This document shows positions 8,372 through 18,118 of a DNA stretch of 64,000 nucleotides, one piece after another (position 1 is the stretch's first letter; every line of letters starts with the position of its first letter). Below the pieces are notes generated by a model. It ran no database searches. It saw only the letters and a list, made by a program, of their open reading frames with translations, and was not told the origin of the DNA. A program made the translations under genes and the position numbers. Source of the stretch: Sphingobium sp. D43FB (GTDB lineage Bacteria; Pseudomonadota; Alphaproteobacteria; Sphingomonadales; Sphingomonadaceae); assembly GCF_002312805.1 (NCBI RefSeq), contig NZ_NMUA01000004.1:62001-126000 (forward strand), read 5' to 3'.

Positions 8372-11300
8372 TTACTCCGCCGCCAGCAGGGCCTCCGCGC
8401 TCTGGAGGTTGACCGAGACCAGACGGCTGACGCCTTGTTCGACCATGGTGACGCCGAACAGACGGTGCATGCGTGCCATGCTGACGGCATTATGGGTCAC
8501 GATCAGATAGCGGGTCTGGGTCTGCGCGACCATCGCGTCGAGCAGGTCGCAGAAGCGTTCCACATTGGCGTCGTCCAGCGGTGCATCGACTTCGTCCAGC
8601 ACGCAGATGGGCGCGGGGTTGGTCAGGAACAGGCCGAAGATCAGCGCCACCGCCGTCAAAGCCTGCTCGCCGCCCGATAGCAAAGTCAGCGCGGCCAGCT
8701 TCTTGCCCGGCGGCTGCGCCATGATTTCCAGCCCCGCCTCCAGCGGATCGTCGCTATCGATCAGTTCCAGATGCGCCTGCCCGCCGTTGAACAGCGTGGT
8801 GAAAAGGCGACGGAAATGGCCGTCCACTGCCTCGAACGCAGCGAGCAGCCGTTGGCGTCCTTCGCGATTGAGGCTGCCGATCGACCCGCGCAGCCGGTGG
8901 ATGGCTTGCGTCAATTCTTCGCTCTCCGCGCGGCTGGCCGCTTGGCTGGCTTCCAGCTCGCCCAGTTCCTGCGCCGCAACCAGATTGACCGGACCAATCC
9001 GTTCCCGCTCGGCGACGAAGCGGTCATGCTCGGCCTGTTCGGTCTGGGCGATGCGGATGTCGGCGCTGGCAAAACCCAGCTTCTCCGGTAACAGCGGCGG
9101 CGGACATTCGAACCGTTCGCCCGACAGCCGATTGGTTTCGATGCGCTTTTCATCGGCGGCTTCCGCGCGGGCGACGGCCGTAGCGCGTGCCTCGCGTGCT
9201 GCGGCCAGCACTTCACCCGTCTGCGCTGCACGATGTTCGGCAGTGCGCAGCGTCGCTTCCGCCTCATATTCCGCGCGCCGCGCTGCTTCGGCGGCCTCCG
9301 CCAGTGCCGCACCCTGATCATCCAATGCGGCGATGGCCTGCGCCAGGGAATCGGGCTGATCCTCGATCGTCGTGCGTTCGGTAGCGATCGCCTCGCCGCG
9401 CGCGACCATCGCCCCAATACGCTTGGCCGCTTCGCCCGCCCGTCCGCGCCAGCTCTTGATCTCCGCCTCGGCCGCCGCCTGCCGTTCGCGGTCGCTCGAC
9501 AGTGCGCGGTCAGCCAAGGCCTGGTCGGCCTGCAACTGGCTGACGGCCGCGCGTGCCTTCTCGCTCGCCTGCGTCAGCGCAGCAACCAGCGCCCGCGTGT
9601 CCGCCCCATCGGGCATCGCCGTGCGCGCGGTCTGTGCCATATCCTGCTCGGTGTGGGCCGAATCGCAATCACGCCGGGCTTCGATCAGCCGCTCCTCTAT
9701 CCCTTCGCGCCGTCCCGACAGGCGCTCCAGCGCCGTCGTCGCCTCGTCGGCTGTACGTAGCGCGGCGCGCTGCTGCTGCTCCGCCTGGGTCAGTCGCGTG
9801 CGTCCCGCCGCCAGGGCATCGCTCGCCGCCTGTTCGGATGCCCGCGCGGCCTGCTCTGCTTCCTGGGCCGCATCCACCTCGGTCGCAATCGCGGGCCGGG
9901 CCGCCATGATCGCCTCCAGCCGGTTGAGCCGGATCAAACGTTCGGCCGCCGCCGCGCCGCCTTCGATGGCGACATAGCCGTCCCACCGCCGCATCTGCCC
10001 GTCGCGGGTGACCAACCGCTGGCCAACGCGCAACATCTGCCCCGCATCCTGCTCGGTAAAACCAATCTGGGCCAGGCGGCGCGCCAGTTCGGGCGGCGCG
10101 CTGATATGGTCGGCAAGTGACTCGCAGCCATCAGGCAGCGCCGGATCATTGGACTGCGCCTGCGCGCCCGCCCAGCGGCGCTTGCCTTCCGTCGCAATGG
10201 GGCTTTCCAGATCATCGCCCAAGGCCGCCGCCAAGGCGCGTTCATAACCGGGCGCAGCCTTCACTTGGTCCAGCGCCCGCGCCCGCCCGCCCGAACCACT
10301 ATCGACGGCACGACGCAACGCTACCGCTTCACTGTCCAGCGCCGCCAGTGCCGCGCGCGCGGATGACAGCGCCGCTTGCGCTAACGCCCGCGCCTCGCTT
10401 GCAGACTGACGCGCGGCTTCCGCTTCGCGGATCATCGCCTCGGCCGCATCCCGATCCAGGCTGGCCTGCTGTTGCCGCGCGACCGCCTCGGCGCGCTGCG
10501 CCTCCAACGGTGCCGCATCGGGCAGCGCCGCCGCTTCGGCGGCCAGGCGAGACGCCTCGCGCTCCGCCCGCTCCAACCGCGTGCGCGCGGCCACCAGCGC
10601 GGCTTCCGCCACCCGCAGTTCAGCCTGCTCGCCCGCCTGCTTCGCCATCGCCTTGGCCAGATCCAACTCGGCATCGCGTGCGCCACTCTCGGCAGCGGCG
10701 ATCCGTGCCGCAAAATCGGGTCGCAATGTCTCGGTCTCGGCGATCCGCGCCTTGAGCGTACCAATCTCCGCCGTCAGTCGCGCAATCGCCTCGGCCGCGT
10801 CATTGGCGAGCGTCCCTTCCCGCGCCCGATCCTCTTCCAGTCGTACGCTTTGCTGTACGAGATCCTGCAAACGTCGCACCACCGCATCGCGCTGCGTCCG
10901 CAATGTCTGAAGCCTATGCCCCGCTTCGCTGGCATCCTCGCGCGCCTGCTGCGCGGCAGCACGCTTGTCCGCCAACAGGGCCACCGCTTCCTGCGCCTGG
11001 GCTACGGCTGCCACCTGCGCCTGCTGCGCGACGAGCACGCCATGATCGGCCTGTTTCGCGTCGGCGCGGGCGGCTTCCGCGCTGGCATTGGCCTCGCGCC
11101 AGCGTGCGAACAAAACGCGCGCCTCGGCCACCCGGATCTGGTCGGACAGGCGGATATAGCGTTCCGCCGCGCGCGCCTGTCGCCGCAGGCTGTTGGCGCG
11201 GGCATCCATGTCGATCAATATTTCGTCGAGCCGCGTCAAATTGGCTTCGGCAGCGCGCAATTTCTGTTCGGCGTCCTTCCGACGGACATGCAGGCCCGCA

Positions 11301-11815
11301 ATCCCGGCCGCTTCCTCCAGCATCGCACGCCGCTCCTGCGGCCGCGCGGCGATGACGGCGGCAATCCGCCCCTGGCTGACCAGCGCCGGGCTATGCGGCC
11401 CGGTGGCGGCATCGGCGAAGATCAGCGCGACGTCACGCGCGCGGACATCCTTGCCATTGGCGCGATAGGCGCTGCCCGCGCCGCGCTCGATCCGGCGGGT
11501 GACTTCCAGTTCGCCATCCGCGCCGACATCGACGGCGCTGAACAATTCGCCCTGTTCCTGCACCGTCAGCAGCGACACTTGCGCGAAATCGCGCTGCGGT
11601 CGGGTCGCGGTGCCCGCGAAGATCACATCTTCCATCCCGCCGCCGCGCATCGACCGGGCGCTCGATTCGCCCATCACCCAGCGGATGGCTTCCAGCAGGT
11701 TGGATTTGCCACAGCCATTGGGGCCGACGATGCCCGTCAGGCCCGGTTCGATCCGCAATTCGGTCGCATCGACGAAGCTTTTGAAGCCGGAGAGTTTGAG
11801 CCGCTTTATCTGCAC
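8372..11815 (-). CDS. smc: chromosome segregation protein SMC
   Basis: A 1147-residue condensin ATPase that organises and segregates the chromosome. Walker A is GPNGCGKSNLLEAIRW (about residue 32), followed by long coiled coils, a hinge around 510-650, a second coil, and the C-terminal signature LSGGEQALTAVALIFGLF with Walker B ICVLDEVDAPLDD. The start is GTG at 11815 (reading MQIKRLKLSGFKSF), the canonical SMC N-terminus. The gene ends a minus-strand run with two DsbA-like genes and a DUF721 gene. Confidence 0.96.
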   Translation of the reverse strand: MQIKRLKLSGFKSFVDATELRIEPGLTGIVGPNGCGKSNLLEAIRWVMGESSARSMRGGGMEDVIFAGTATRPQRDFAQVSLLTVQEQGELFSAVDVGADGELEVTRRIERGAGSAYRANGKDVRARDVALIFADAATGPHSPALVSQGRIAAVIAARPQERRAMLEEAAGIAGLHVRRKDAEQKLRAAEANLTRLDEILIDMDARANSLRRQARAAERYIRLSDQIRVAEARVLFARWREANASAEAARADAKQADHGVLVAQQAQVAAVAQAQEAVALLADKRAAAQQAREDASEAGHRLQTLRTQRDAVVRRLQDLVQQSVRLEEDRAREGTLANDAAEAIARLTAEIGTLKARIAETETLRPDFAARIAAAESGARDAELDLAKAMAKQAGEQAELRVAEAALVAARTRLERAEREASRLAAEAAALPDAAPLEAQRAEAVARQQQASLDRDAAEAMIREAEAARQSASEARALAQAALSSARAALAALDSEAVALRRAVDSGSGGRARALDQVKAAPGYERALAAALGDDLESPIATEGKRRWAGAQAQSNDPALPDGCESLADHISAPPELARRLAQIGFTEQDAGQMLRVGQRLVTRDGQMRRWDGYVAIEGGAAAAERLIRLNRLEAIMAARPAIATEVDAAQEAEQAARASEQAASDALAAGRTRLTQAEQQQRAALRTADEATTALERLSGRREGIEERLIEARRDCDSAHTEQDMAQTARTAMPDGADTRALVAALTQASEKARAAVSQLQADQALADRALSSDRERQAAAEAEIKSWRGRAGEAAKRIGAMVARGEAIATERTTIEDQPDSLAQAIAALDDQGAALAEAAEAARRAEYEAEATLRTAEHRAAQTGEVLAAAREARATAVARAEAADEKRIETNRLSGERFECPPPLLPEKLGFASADIRIAQTEQAEHDRFVAERERIGPVNLVAAQELGELEASQAASRAESEELTQAIHRLRGSIGSLNREGRQRLLAAFEAVDGHFRRLFTTLFNGGQAHLELIDSDDPLEAGLEIMAQPPGKKLAALTLLSGGEQALTAVALIFGLFLTNPAPICVLDEVDAPLDDANVERFCDLLDAMVAQTQTRYLIVTHNAVSMARMHRLFGVTMVEQGVSRLVSVNLQSAEALLAAE

Positions 11816-11883
11816 GGGATCGGACCGGGGCGATGCATCGCTCCGGTTCCTTCAAGCGCCGATGTCCGCCCCCCGGCCGGCAA

Positions 11884-12627
11884 TCAGAGTCCCGCTGCCT
11901 TGAGCTTGGGCTGGAGCGAGGCCCAGTTTGCGGCATTGTCGACCAGCACGCCGTTGATCAGGAAGCTTGGCGTTCCGGTAATCTGATACTGGCTGTTGGC
12001 CGTCTCTACGCCCTTCGCCAGCTTTTCGGCTGCGGCCGTGTCGGCCAGACACTGCTTGGCCTGATCTGCCGAAATGCCGCGCTGCTGGGCAAATTCGACG
12101 AGGCCCAAATCATTTGCCAACTGTCCGAATCGCTGTGCGGGCGGCGCGTTCATCACCGCCTGATAGCGCGCATCGCCCATCGCCTGCGCCTTGTCGAACA
12201 TCGCGGTCTGATTGGCAAAGAACTGCTCCGACAGCGGATAATAAATATCCTTGCCGCCGCAACGCGCCAGCAAGGCCGTCGAAATGTCGATGGGATCACG
12301 CACATAGGGGCGGAACTCGAAGCTCATCTTGCCGGTGTCGACCAGTTTGTTGATTTCTTCCGACGCTTCGGCGGTGAAATCCTTGCAATGGCTGCACGTA
12401 TAGGAACCGAATTCGACCAGCTTCACCTTCGCGGCGGGATTGCCCATCAGATAATAGCCATCCGGCGTTTCGGCGACCGTCTGCGACCAGCTGGTGCCGG
12501 CAGGCGGCGCAACCGCGGCAACCGATTCGCCGGTGGGCGTGGCACCTTCCTCGCTCTTGCCGCACGCGGCGAGGGTCAGGCTGAGAGCGACAAGGGCAAG
12601 ACCGGAAAAGGCTTTCACGACGGGCAA
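11884..12627 (-). CDS. DsbA-family thiol oxidoreductase, predicted lipoprotein
   Basis: A 247-residue exported protein. The signal peptide ends in a lipobox (LTLAAC, Cys22), so it is probably membrane-anchored. The thioredoxin fold carries the active site CSHC at about 78-81 within EFGSYTCSHCKDF, and a cis-proline region TGTPSFLINGV near the C-terminus. It resembles the DsbA/DsbG-like thioredoxin_4 family. It lies between smc and a second, similar gene, and is likely in their operon. Confidence 0.88.
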   Translation of the reverse strand: MPVVKAFSGLALVALSLTLAACGKSEEGATPTGESVAAVAPPAGTSWSQTVAETPDGYYLMGNPAAKVKLVEFGSYTCSHCKDFTAEASEEINKLVDTGKMSFEFRPYVRDPIDISTALLARCGGKDIYYPLSEQFFANQTAMFDKAQAMGDARYQAVMNAPPAQRFGQLANDLGLVEFAQQRGISADQAKQCLADTAAAEKLAKGVETANSQYQITGTPSFLINGVLVDNAANWASLQPKLKAAGL

Positions 12628-12663
12628 GGCTCCGATGATGGATGATTGAAAAACAAGTCTAGA

Positions 12664-13335
12664 TCAGCGCGCGGCTGGCGGCAATGCGGCCTGAAGGATG
12701 GCCCAGGTCGATCCCTCGACCCGCGTGCCGTTGACGGTAAAACCGGGCGTGCCGGTGATCTTCACCTTGTTCCACGCATCGTCGGTCATCGCCATTACCT
12801 GCTTCATCGCCATCGGGCTGGCGATGCAGGCGTCGAGCTGCGCGGGCTTGTAGCCGCGCTTGCCCATCAGCGTGTACAGCCCGGTCTTCTGGCCGATATC
12901 GCGCAGCGCGGCGATCTGGTCGGTCGGCTTGGTCGCGTCGCGATCATAGGTTTCGATCTGCGCCATCCAAGCATCCTGATTGGCGAACAGCGCTTCGTGA
13001 TTGCCCATGAAGCGGGCCGGGCCGCCGCAACGCGCAAGCAGCGCGGCGGTCAGGTCATATTTGTCGCGCACCGCATTGCGCACCTCGACGCTGACCTTGC
13101 CGCCCTTCACATAGCCGGTCTTGAGCGGCCCGCTCGCTTGCCCCACGAATTGGGCGCAATGGTTGCAGGTATAGCTCACATATTCGACCAGCTTGGTCGT
13201 GGCGGACGGATTGCCCATCACATGCCCGCCGACCGGCGAGATGACGACGCGGTTCACCCAGTTGGTGGCAGGCGCGGCAACCAAGGCAGTGGGCAGGGCG
13301 ATGAGGGCGAGGGGCAGGAAGCGGGCGATGGTCAT
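12664..13335 (-). CDS. DsbA-family thiol oxidoreductase, secreted
   Basis: A 223-residue periplasmic protein with a cleavable signal peptide (about 1-20, ending LVAA) and active site CNHC at about 57-60 in YVSYTCNHCAQF; the cis-proline region is TGTPGFTVNG. It is a paralogue of the downstream lipoprotein (36 bp away), sharing the MGNP..KLVE lead-in and ALLARCGG. The start at 13335 gives the signal peptide; a longer frame upstream overlaps the DUF721 gene and is rejected. Confidence 0.88.
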   Translation of the reverse strand: MTIARFLPLALIALPTALVAAPATNWVNRVVISPVGGHVMGNPSATTKLVEYVSYTCNHCAQFVGQASGPLKTGYVKGGKVSVEVRNAVRDKYDLTAALLARCGGPARFMGNHEALFANQDAWMAQIETYDRDATKPTDQIAALRDIGQKTGLYTLMGKRGYKPAQLDACIASPMAMKQVMAMTDDAWNKVKITGTPGFTVNGTRVEGSTWAILQAALPPAAR

Positions 13336-13382
13336 GGGGACGGGTTCCTGGCAGATATCGGCTGAACGACAGCGTAACGGCA

Positions 13383-13937
13383 TCAGCCGATCTTGGGCGG
13401 GCCGCTGCTGTTGGCAAGCCCCTGTGCCAGCGATTCCAGCACGGTGCGCAATTCGGGATCGCCGATGCCGCGCAACGAATCGCCCAGTTCGACCGGGATC
13501 GGTCGCAAATTGCGCGGTGGCGGACGGCGTTCGGCGGTTGCTGGCAGAATATCGCCCTGCCGCATCGCCACCTTGGCGACGGCGGCATAGCCAAAGAAGC
13601 GGTTCACCCGCTCGATCATGTCGGGCAGCATATGCTGCACCATTGGTCCATGGCCGCTCATCACCGTCAGTTGCAATGTGCCGCCCGCCTTCTTGCCGAC
13701 CGGGAAGCGAATCGATTCGGGCGCGGTGATCGCGGCATAATGGCTGCCGACAATCTCGGTCCAGCGGGTGACGATGCTCGACTGAACGAAGCCGAACTTG
13801 CGGAACGCCGCGCGGCCGATGTCGGGCATCAGGTCGGCAATCTGGCGGCTCGCACCGATCCGGGGCCGCTCCACGGGCAAGGCGGCGCGGCTTTTCACTT
13901 TCGGCACTGGGGGGCGTTCCGTCATCGCCCGCACCAT
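13383..13937 (-). CDS. DUF721 (DciA-like) protein
   Basis: About 184 residues. The middle segment (GFVQSSIVTRWTEIVGSHYAAITAPESIRFPVGKK..) matches the DUF721 domain, the family that includes DciA, a loader of the DnaB helicase in many bacteria. The C-terminal half is proline-rich and probably disordered. The start is uncertain: ATG at 13937 or 13925 keep it clear of divergent mutY (start 13952). The helicase-loading role is known for other DUF721 members and only inferred here. Confidence 0.78.
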   Translation of the reverse strand: MVRAMTERPPVPKVKSRAALPVERPRIGASRQIADLMPDIGRAAFRKFGFVQSSIVTRWTEIVGSHYAAITAPESIRFPVGKKAGGTLQLTVMSGHGPMVQHMLPDMIERVNRFFGYAAVAKVAMRQGDILPATAERRPPPRNLRPIPVELGDSLRGIGDPELRTVLESLAQGLANSSGPPKIG

Positions 13938-13951
13938 GGCATAGGGCCGCC

Positions 13952-15025
13952 ATGCGCGTCGAGGGTAGAGAGTCAAAAATCGCGAGTGACCTGCTCGCCC
14001 ATTATGATGTCCATGCCCGTCGCCTGCCCTGGCGCGCGCCGCCGGGGAGCAATGCGACCGATCCCTATCGCGTCTGGCTGTCCGAAGTGATGCTGCAACA
14101 GACCACGGTGGCGGCGGTCGGCCCCTATTTCGCGAAGTTCACCGAACGCTGGCCGAACGTAGAGGCGCTGGCGGCTACGCCGGATGCCGATCTGATGGCC
14201 GCCTGGGCCGGGCTTGGCTATTATGCCCGCGCCCGCAACCTGCTCGCCTGCGCGCGCGCGGTGGCGACCGAGCATGGCGGCGCGTTTCCCGATACGGAAG
14301 AAGGCCTGCGCGCGCTGCCGGGCGTGGGTGCCTATACCGCTGCCGCTGTCGCCGCGATCGCCTTTGGCCGCCGCGCCGTGGTGGTGGATGCCAATGTCGA
14401 GCGCGTCGTCGCCCGGCTGTTCGCGATCACCACCCCGCTGCCTGCTGCCCGCCCAGCGATCCGCGAAGCGGCGGACAGAATCACGCCCGATGCCCGTGCC
14501 GGGGATTTTGCCCAGGCGATGATGGATCTGGGCGCGACCATCTGCACCTCGCGCAACCCCGCCTGCGGCATCTGCCCCTTGCGCGCCGATTGCGCCGCCG
14601 TCCTGACCGCCGACCCTGCCGCCTTTCCGGTAAAGGCCGCGAAAAAGGCCAAGCCGCATCGGCTGGGCCACGCCTTCTGGATCGCGCGGGCGGACGGTCA
14701 TGTTTGGCTGGTGCGCCGCCCGGACAAGGGATTGCTGGGCGGGATGCGCGGCTTGCTCGGATCAGGGTGGGGCGACGCGCCTGATCCGACCCCGCCCTTC
14801 GCCGGACCATGGCGAAGGCTGGAGCCGCCGGTCGCCCATGTCTTCACCCATTTCTCGCTGGCATTGACGGTCCATGCGATCCAGGTGAATCAGGATCATG
14901 TGCCGTCAGGTGCAGGCGAATGGTGGCCGATCGATCGACTGGCGGAGGCGGGATTGCCGACGCTGTTCGTGCGCGCGGCTGAAACGGCCATGAAGAAAGA
15001 GGATGTCAGCGATGCACGGCACTAA
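13952..15025 (+). CDS. mutY: A/G-specific adenine glycosylase MutY
   Basis: A 357-residue base-excision repair enzyme removing adenine opposite 8-oxoguanine. Visible: VMLQQTTVAAV, the helix-hairpin-helix LPGVGAYTAAAVAAIAFG with catalytic aspartate in VVVDANVERV, the 4Fe-4S cluster cysteines (CTSRNPACGICPLRADC), and a C-terminal NUDIX-like 8-oxoG recognition domain. It overlaps nudC by about 20 bp and is divergent from the DUF721 gene with 14 bp between starts. Confidence 0.95.
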   Translation: MRVEGRESKIASDLLAHYDVHARRLPWRAPPGSNATDPYRVWLSEVMLQQTTVAAVGPYFAKFTERWPNVEALAATPDADLMAAWAGLGYYARARNLLACARAVATEHGGAFPDTEEGLRALPGVGAYTAAAVAAIAFGRRAVVVDANVERVVARLFAITTPLPAARPAIREAADRITPDARAGDFAQAMMDLGATICTSRNPACGICPLRADCAAVLTADPAAFPVKAAKKAKPHRLGHAFWIARADGHVWLVRRPDKGLLGGMRGLLGSGWGDAPDPTPPFAGPWRRLEPPVAHVFTHFSLALTVHAIQVNQDHVPSGAGEWWPIDRLAEAGLPTLFVRAAETAMKKEDVSDARH

Positions 15026-15929
15026 TCCGGTCATAAAGAAACTGCCCGGTTTCGCTGGCGGCACGATCGATCGGGTGGACCATATCCGCTCCAACCCGGC
15101 CAAGCTGGCGGAAGCCTTTGCTGACCCTGCCGCGCGGCTACTCGTGCTTGACGGTCTGGAGCCGGTCGAGGTGGACGGCCATCTGCTGCTGGAGCCGCTG
15201 GCGGCGGACGCGCATGTCGCGGATCATGTGCTGCTCGGCATCGACCCTGCCGGACAGCCGATCTTCGCGCGCTTGGTCGCCGATCTCGGTCCCAACCTCA
15301 TTCCTACCCCGCGCAGTCGCGCCATCGCCGGGCTGGTGCCAGCGGCGGAGGTCGCGCTCTACGGCACCGCGCGCAGCTTGGTCCATTGGCATGCGCGCCA
15401 TCGCTTCTGCTCGGTTTGCGGCGGGCCGACCCAGCCGGTGAAGGCAGGCTGGTCGCGGCGTTGCGATCTTTGCGTCGCCGAACATTTCCCGCGCACCGAT
15501 CCGGTCGTTATCATGCTCGCGGAATATCGGGGCCGGGTGCTGGTCGGGCGGCAACATGCCTGGCCGCAGGGGCGCTATTCGGCGCTGGCGGGCTTTGTCG
15601 AACCGGGTGAGACGATCGAGGAAGCCGTAGCGCGCGAACTGTTCGAGGAAGCAGGCATCCGTGTCCGCGACGTGCGCTATGTCATGAGCCAGCCCTGGCC
15701 CTTTCCCTCTTCGCTGATGATCGCCTGCATCGCGCAGGCGGAGGACGACGCGCTGACGCTCGATCCGACCGAGATTGAGGATGCCTTCTGGTGCGATGCC
15801 GACGCCGTTCGCGCGGCGATAGCGGAGGAGCCCGGCGCACCTTTCCTCGCGCCGCCGAAGATGGCAGTCGCCTGGCACCTGTTCGACCGCTGGCTGGCGG
15901 GCGTTGCCCCATCGGATGCAAGCGCGTAA
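15003..15929 (+). CDS. nudC: NAD(+) diphosphatase / NAD-decapping hydrolase NudC
   Basis: A 308-residue Nudix hydrolase that cleaves NADH/NAD to NMN and AMP and in characterised members removes NAD caps from RNA. A zinc-ribbon (CSVC ... CDLC), the Nudix box GFVEPGETIEEAVARELFEEAG and the NudC-specific SQPWPFPSS motif are all present. Two ATG starts are possible, 15003 and 15012; both overlap mutY, implying coupled translation. Confidence 0.94.
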   Translation: MSAMHGTNPVIKKLPGFAGGTIDRVDHIRSNPAKLAEAFADPAARLLVLDGLEPVEVDGHLLLEPLAADAHVADHVLLGIDPAGQPIFARLVADLGPNLIPTPRSRAIAGLVPAAEVALYGTARSLVHWHARHRFCSVCGGPTQPVKAGWSRRCDLCVAEHFPRTDPVVIMLAEYRGRVLVGRQHAWPQGRYSALAGFVEPGETIEEAVARELFEEAGIRVRDVRYVMSQPWPFPSSLMIACIAQAEDDALTLDPTEIEDAFWCDADAVRAAIAEEPGAPFLAPPKMAVAWHLFDRWLAGVAPSDASA

Positions 15930-15971
15930 GGCCACAGGCTCCTCTTATCGTTTCGGGAAACCCACGCCTCC

Positions 15972-17318
15972 ATGCTCAGCCTAGAAGAAGCCCAGTCGCG
16001 CGCGCAGGATCTGGTCAGCGCCGCGCGCAAGGCAGGGGCGGATGCGGCCGACGCCATCTATGCCTGCAACGCTTCGACCAATGTGTCGGTGCGGCTCGGC
16101 CTGCTGGAGGATGTCGAACGGTCGGAGGGCGAGGAGATCGGCCTGCGCGTCTTCATTGGCAGCCGGTCGGCCAGCATTTCGGCGTCAGACATGAACCCCG
16201 CGACGCTGGCCACGCTGGTCGATCGCGCCGTTGCCATGGCGCGCGAAGCCCCGGAAGACCCTTATGCGGGTCTCGCACCCGAAGATCGCCTCATGAAGAA
16301 GCGCCCCGCTGCGCTCGACCTGACCGATGAGCAAGAGCCCGAACCCGCTGCGCTGCGCGAACGCGCGCTGCTGGCGGAGGAAGCTGCGCGATCGGTGCCT
16401 GGCATCACCAACAGCGAAGGCGGCGGCGCGTCGAATGGTCGCAGCCAAGTGGCGCTGGCGACCAGCCATGGCTTTGCCGGTGCCTATGCGGGCACCAATC
16501 ACTCGACCTGGGCCAGCGTGCTGGCGGGCGCTGGGTCCGACATGCAGCGCGACCATGCCAGCCATAGCATGCGCCATCTGGAGGATCTGGACAATGCCGA
16601 GGCGATCGGCATGCGCGCAGGCCAGCGCGCGGTCGCCCGGCTCAATCCGGTGAAGGTGGAAAGTGGCGTCATGCCGGTGATCTTCGATCCGCGTATCGGC
16701 TCCAGCCTGCTTGGCCATCTAATCGGCGGCATGGTCGGCCCAGCGATCGCGCGCCGGTCGAGCTTCCTGCTCGAATCGCTGGGCGAAGCGCTGTTCGACG
16801 CGGGCGTCACCATCATCGACAATCCGCAGGTGCCACGAGGGCTCCGCTCGCGCCCCTTCGATGGCGAAGGGCTGCCGGTCGCGCCGCGCGCGCTGATCGA
16901 CCGGGGCGTGTTGACTGGCTGGCTGATGGACAGCGCTTCGGCACGGCAATTGGGCCTGGAACCCACCGGCCATGCGAGCCGGGGCGGCAGCGGCGCACCG
17001 GGCGTCAGCATTACCAACGTCCATATGGAGGCGGGCACGGTGTCGCCGGGCGACCTGATGGCCGACGTAAAACGCGGCCTCTATGTCACCGAACTGATCG
17101 GCATGGGCGTCAATGGCGTTACCGGCGACTATAGCCGGGGGGCGGCTGGCTTTCTGATCGAAAATGGCGCGGTCGCCCATGCGGTGTCGGAAATCACCAT
17201 AGCCAGCAATTTGAAGGCTATGTTCCGTGCGCTCATCCCCGCCAATGACCTGCATTTCCGCTATGCCATGAACGTCCCGACGCTGCGCGTGGATGGAATG
17301 ACCGTTGCCGGGGGCTGA
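15972..17318 (+). CDS. pmbA: metalloprotease-related protein PmbA (TldE)
   Basis: A 448-residue TldD/PmbA-family protein. In characterised systems TldE/PmbA pairs with TldD to form a protease processing modified peptides and the CcdA antitoxin; TldE lacks the metal site. The family pattern is clear in VRLGLLEDVERSEGEEIGLRVF and the C-terminal GVNGVTGDYSRGAAGFLIENG. No tldD lies in the window. The stop overlaps the next gene by 14 bp. Confidence 0.92.
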   Translation: MLSLEEAQSRAQDLVSAARKAGADAADAIYACNASTNVSVRLGLLEDVERSEGEEIGLRVFIGSRSASISASDMNPATLATLVDRAVAMAREAPEDPYAGLAPEDRLMKKRPAALDLTDEQEPEPAALRERALLAEEAARSVPGITNSEGGGASNGRSQVALATSHGFAGAYAGTNHSTWASVLAGAGSDMQRDHASHSMRHLEDLDNAEAIGMRAGQRAVARLNPVKVESGVMPVIFDPRIGSSLLGHLIGGMVGPAIARRSSFLLESLGEALFDAGVTIIDNPQVPRGLRSRPFDGEGLPVAPRALIDRGVLTGWLMDSASARQLGLEPTGHASRGGSGAPGVSITNVHMEAGTVSPGDLMADVKRGLYVTELIGMGVNGVTGDYSRGAAGFLIENGAVAHAVSEITIASNLKAMFRALIPANDLHFRYAMNVPTLRVDGMTVAGG

Positions 17319-18108
17319 GATAGATCTGCGCGCGATCGTGTCGGCGGTCGCCGATGCGGCCGATCATGCGCTGACCCTCTGGGCGGGCGGCGATACCCGC
17401 GTGCGTCAATGGGAAAAAGTGCCGGGCCATCCGGTATGCGAGGCCGATCTGGAAGTCGATGCGCTGTTGCGCGAGCGGCTCGGCCAGATCGACCCGGAAG
17501 CGGGCTGGCTGTCGGAGGAGACGGCCGACACGGTCCATCGCCTGGGCGTGCCGCGCGTCTGGGTGGTCGATCCCATCGACGGCACCCGCGATTATCTGCG
17601 GGGACGGCCCGGATGGGCGGTCTCGGTCGCGCTGATCGAGGATGGCGCTGTCCGGCTCGGTATATTGGCCGCACCTGCCCGCAATGAACTGTGGATCGCG
17701 CAGGCGGATGGCCCCGCGACGCGCAACGGACAGACGCTGCGCGCGGGCGACCGCACGACGCTGCCGGGTGCCCGCGTGCCCGCCGATCAACTGCCGCGCA
17801 TCGACCGCGATCTGGTGACGGTCGAAAAACCCAACAGCATCGCGCTGCGCATGGCGATGGTGGCCGCCGACGAGGCCGATCTGGTCGCCACGGTGCGCTG
17901 GGGCAATGAGTGGGATGTCGCCGCCGCCGCGCTGATCTGTCAGCGGGCCGGGGCGACGGTCACCGACGCCTTGGGTGCGCCCATGCGCTTCAACCGCCCC
18001 AAACCGACCGCTTTCGGCCTGCTTTGCGCTGCGCCCGGCATTCATGCTGCTGCGACGGATCGGCTGGCGCCCCGCGCCCGCGAAATATTGGGGGGTGCGC
18101 CGGGCTGA
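17305..18108 (+). CDS. inositol monophosphatase-superfamily phosphatase, CysQ-like
   Basis: A 267-residue metal-dependent phosphatase of the IMPase/FBPase superfamily. The metal-site motifs are SEET (about 72), WVVDPIDGTRDYL (about 85-97) and a C-terminal GNEWDVAAAALIC. Relatives hydrolyse 3'-phosphoadenosine 5'-phosphate (CysQ) or inositol phosphates; the exact substrate is not decidable here. The start is TTG 17305, inside the end of pmbA, indicating coupling. It converges with the next gene, 10 bp away. Confidence 0.85.
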   Translation: MPGAEIDLRAIVSAVADAADHALTLWAGGDTRVRQWEKVPGHPVCEADLEVDALLRERLGQIDPEAGWLSEETADTVHRLGVPRVWVVDPIDGTRDYLRGRPGWAVSVALIEDGAVRLGILAAPARNELWIAQADGPATRNGQTLRAGDRTTLPGARVPADQLPRIDRDLVTVEKPNSIALRMAMVAADEADLVATVRWGNEWDVAAAALICQRAGATVTDALGAPMRFNRPKPTAFGLLCAAPGIHAAATDRLAPRAREILGGAPG

Positions 18109-18118
18109 CGCTCAGGCT

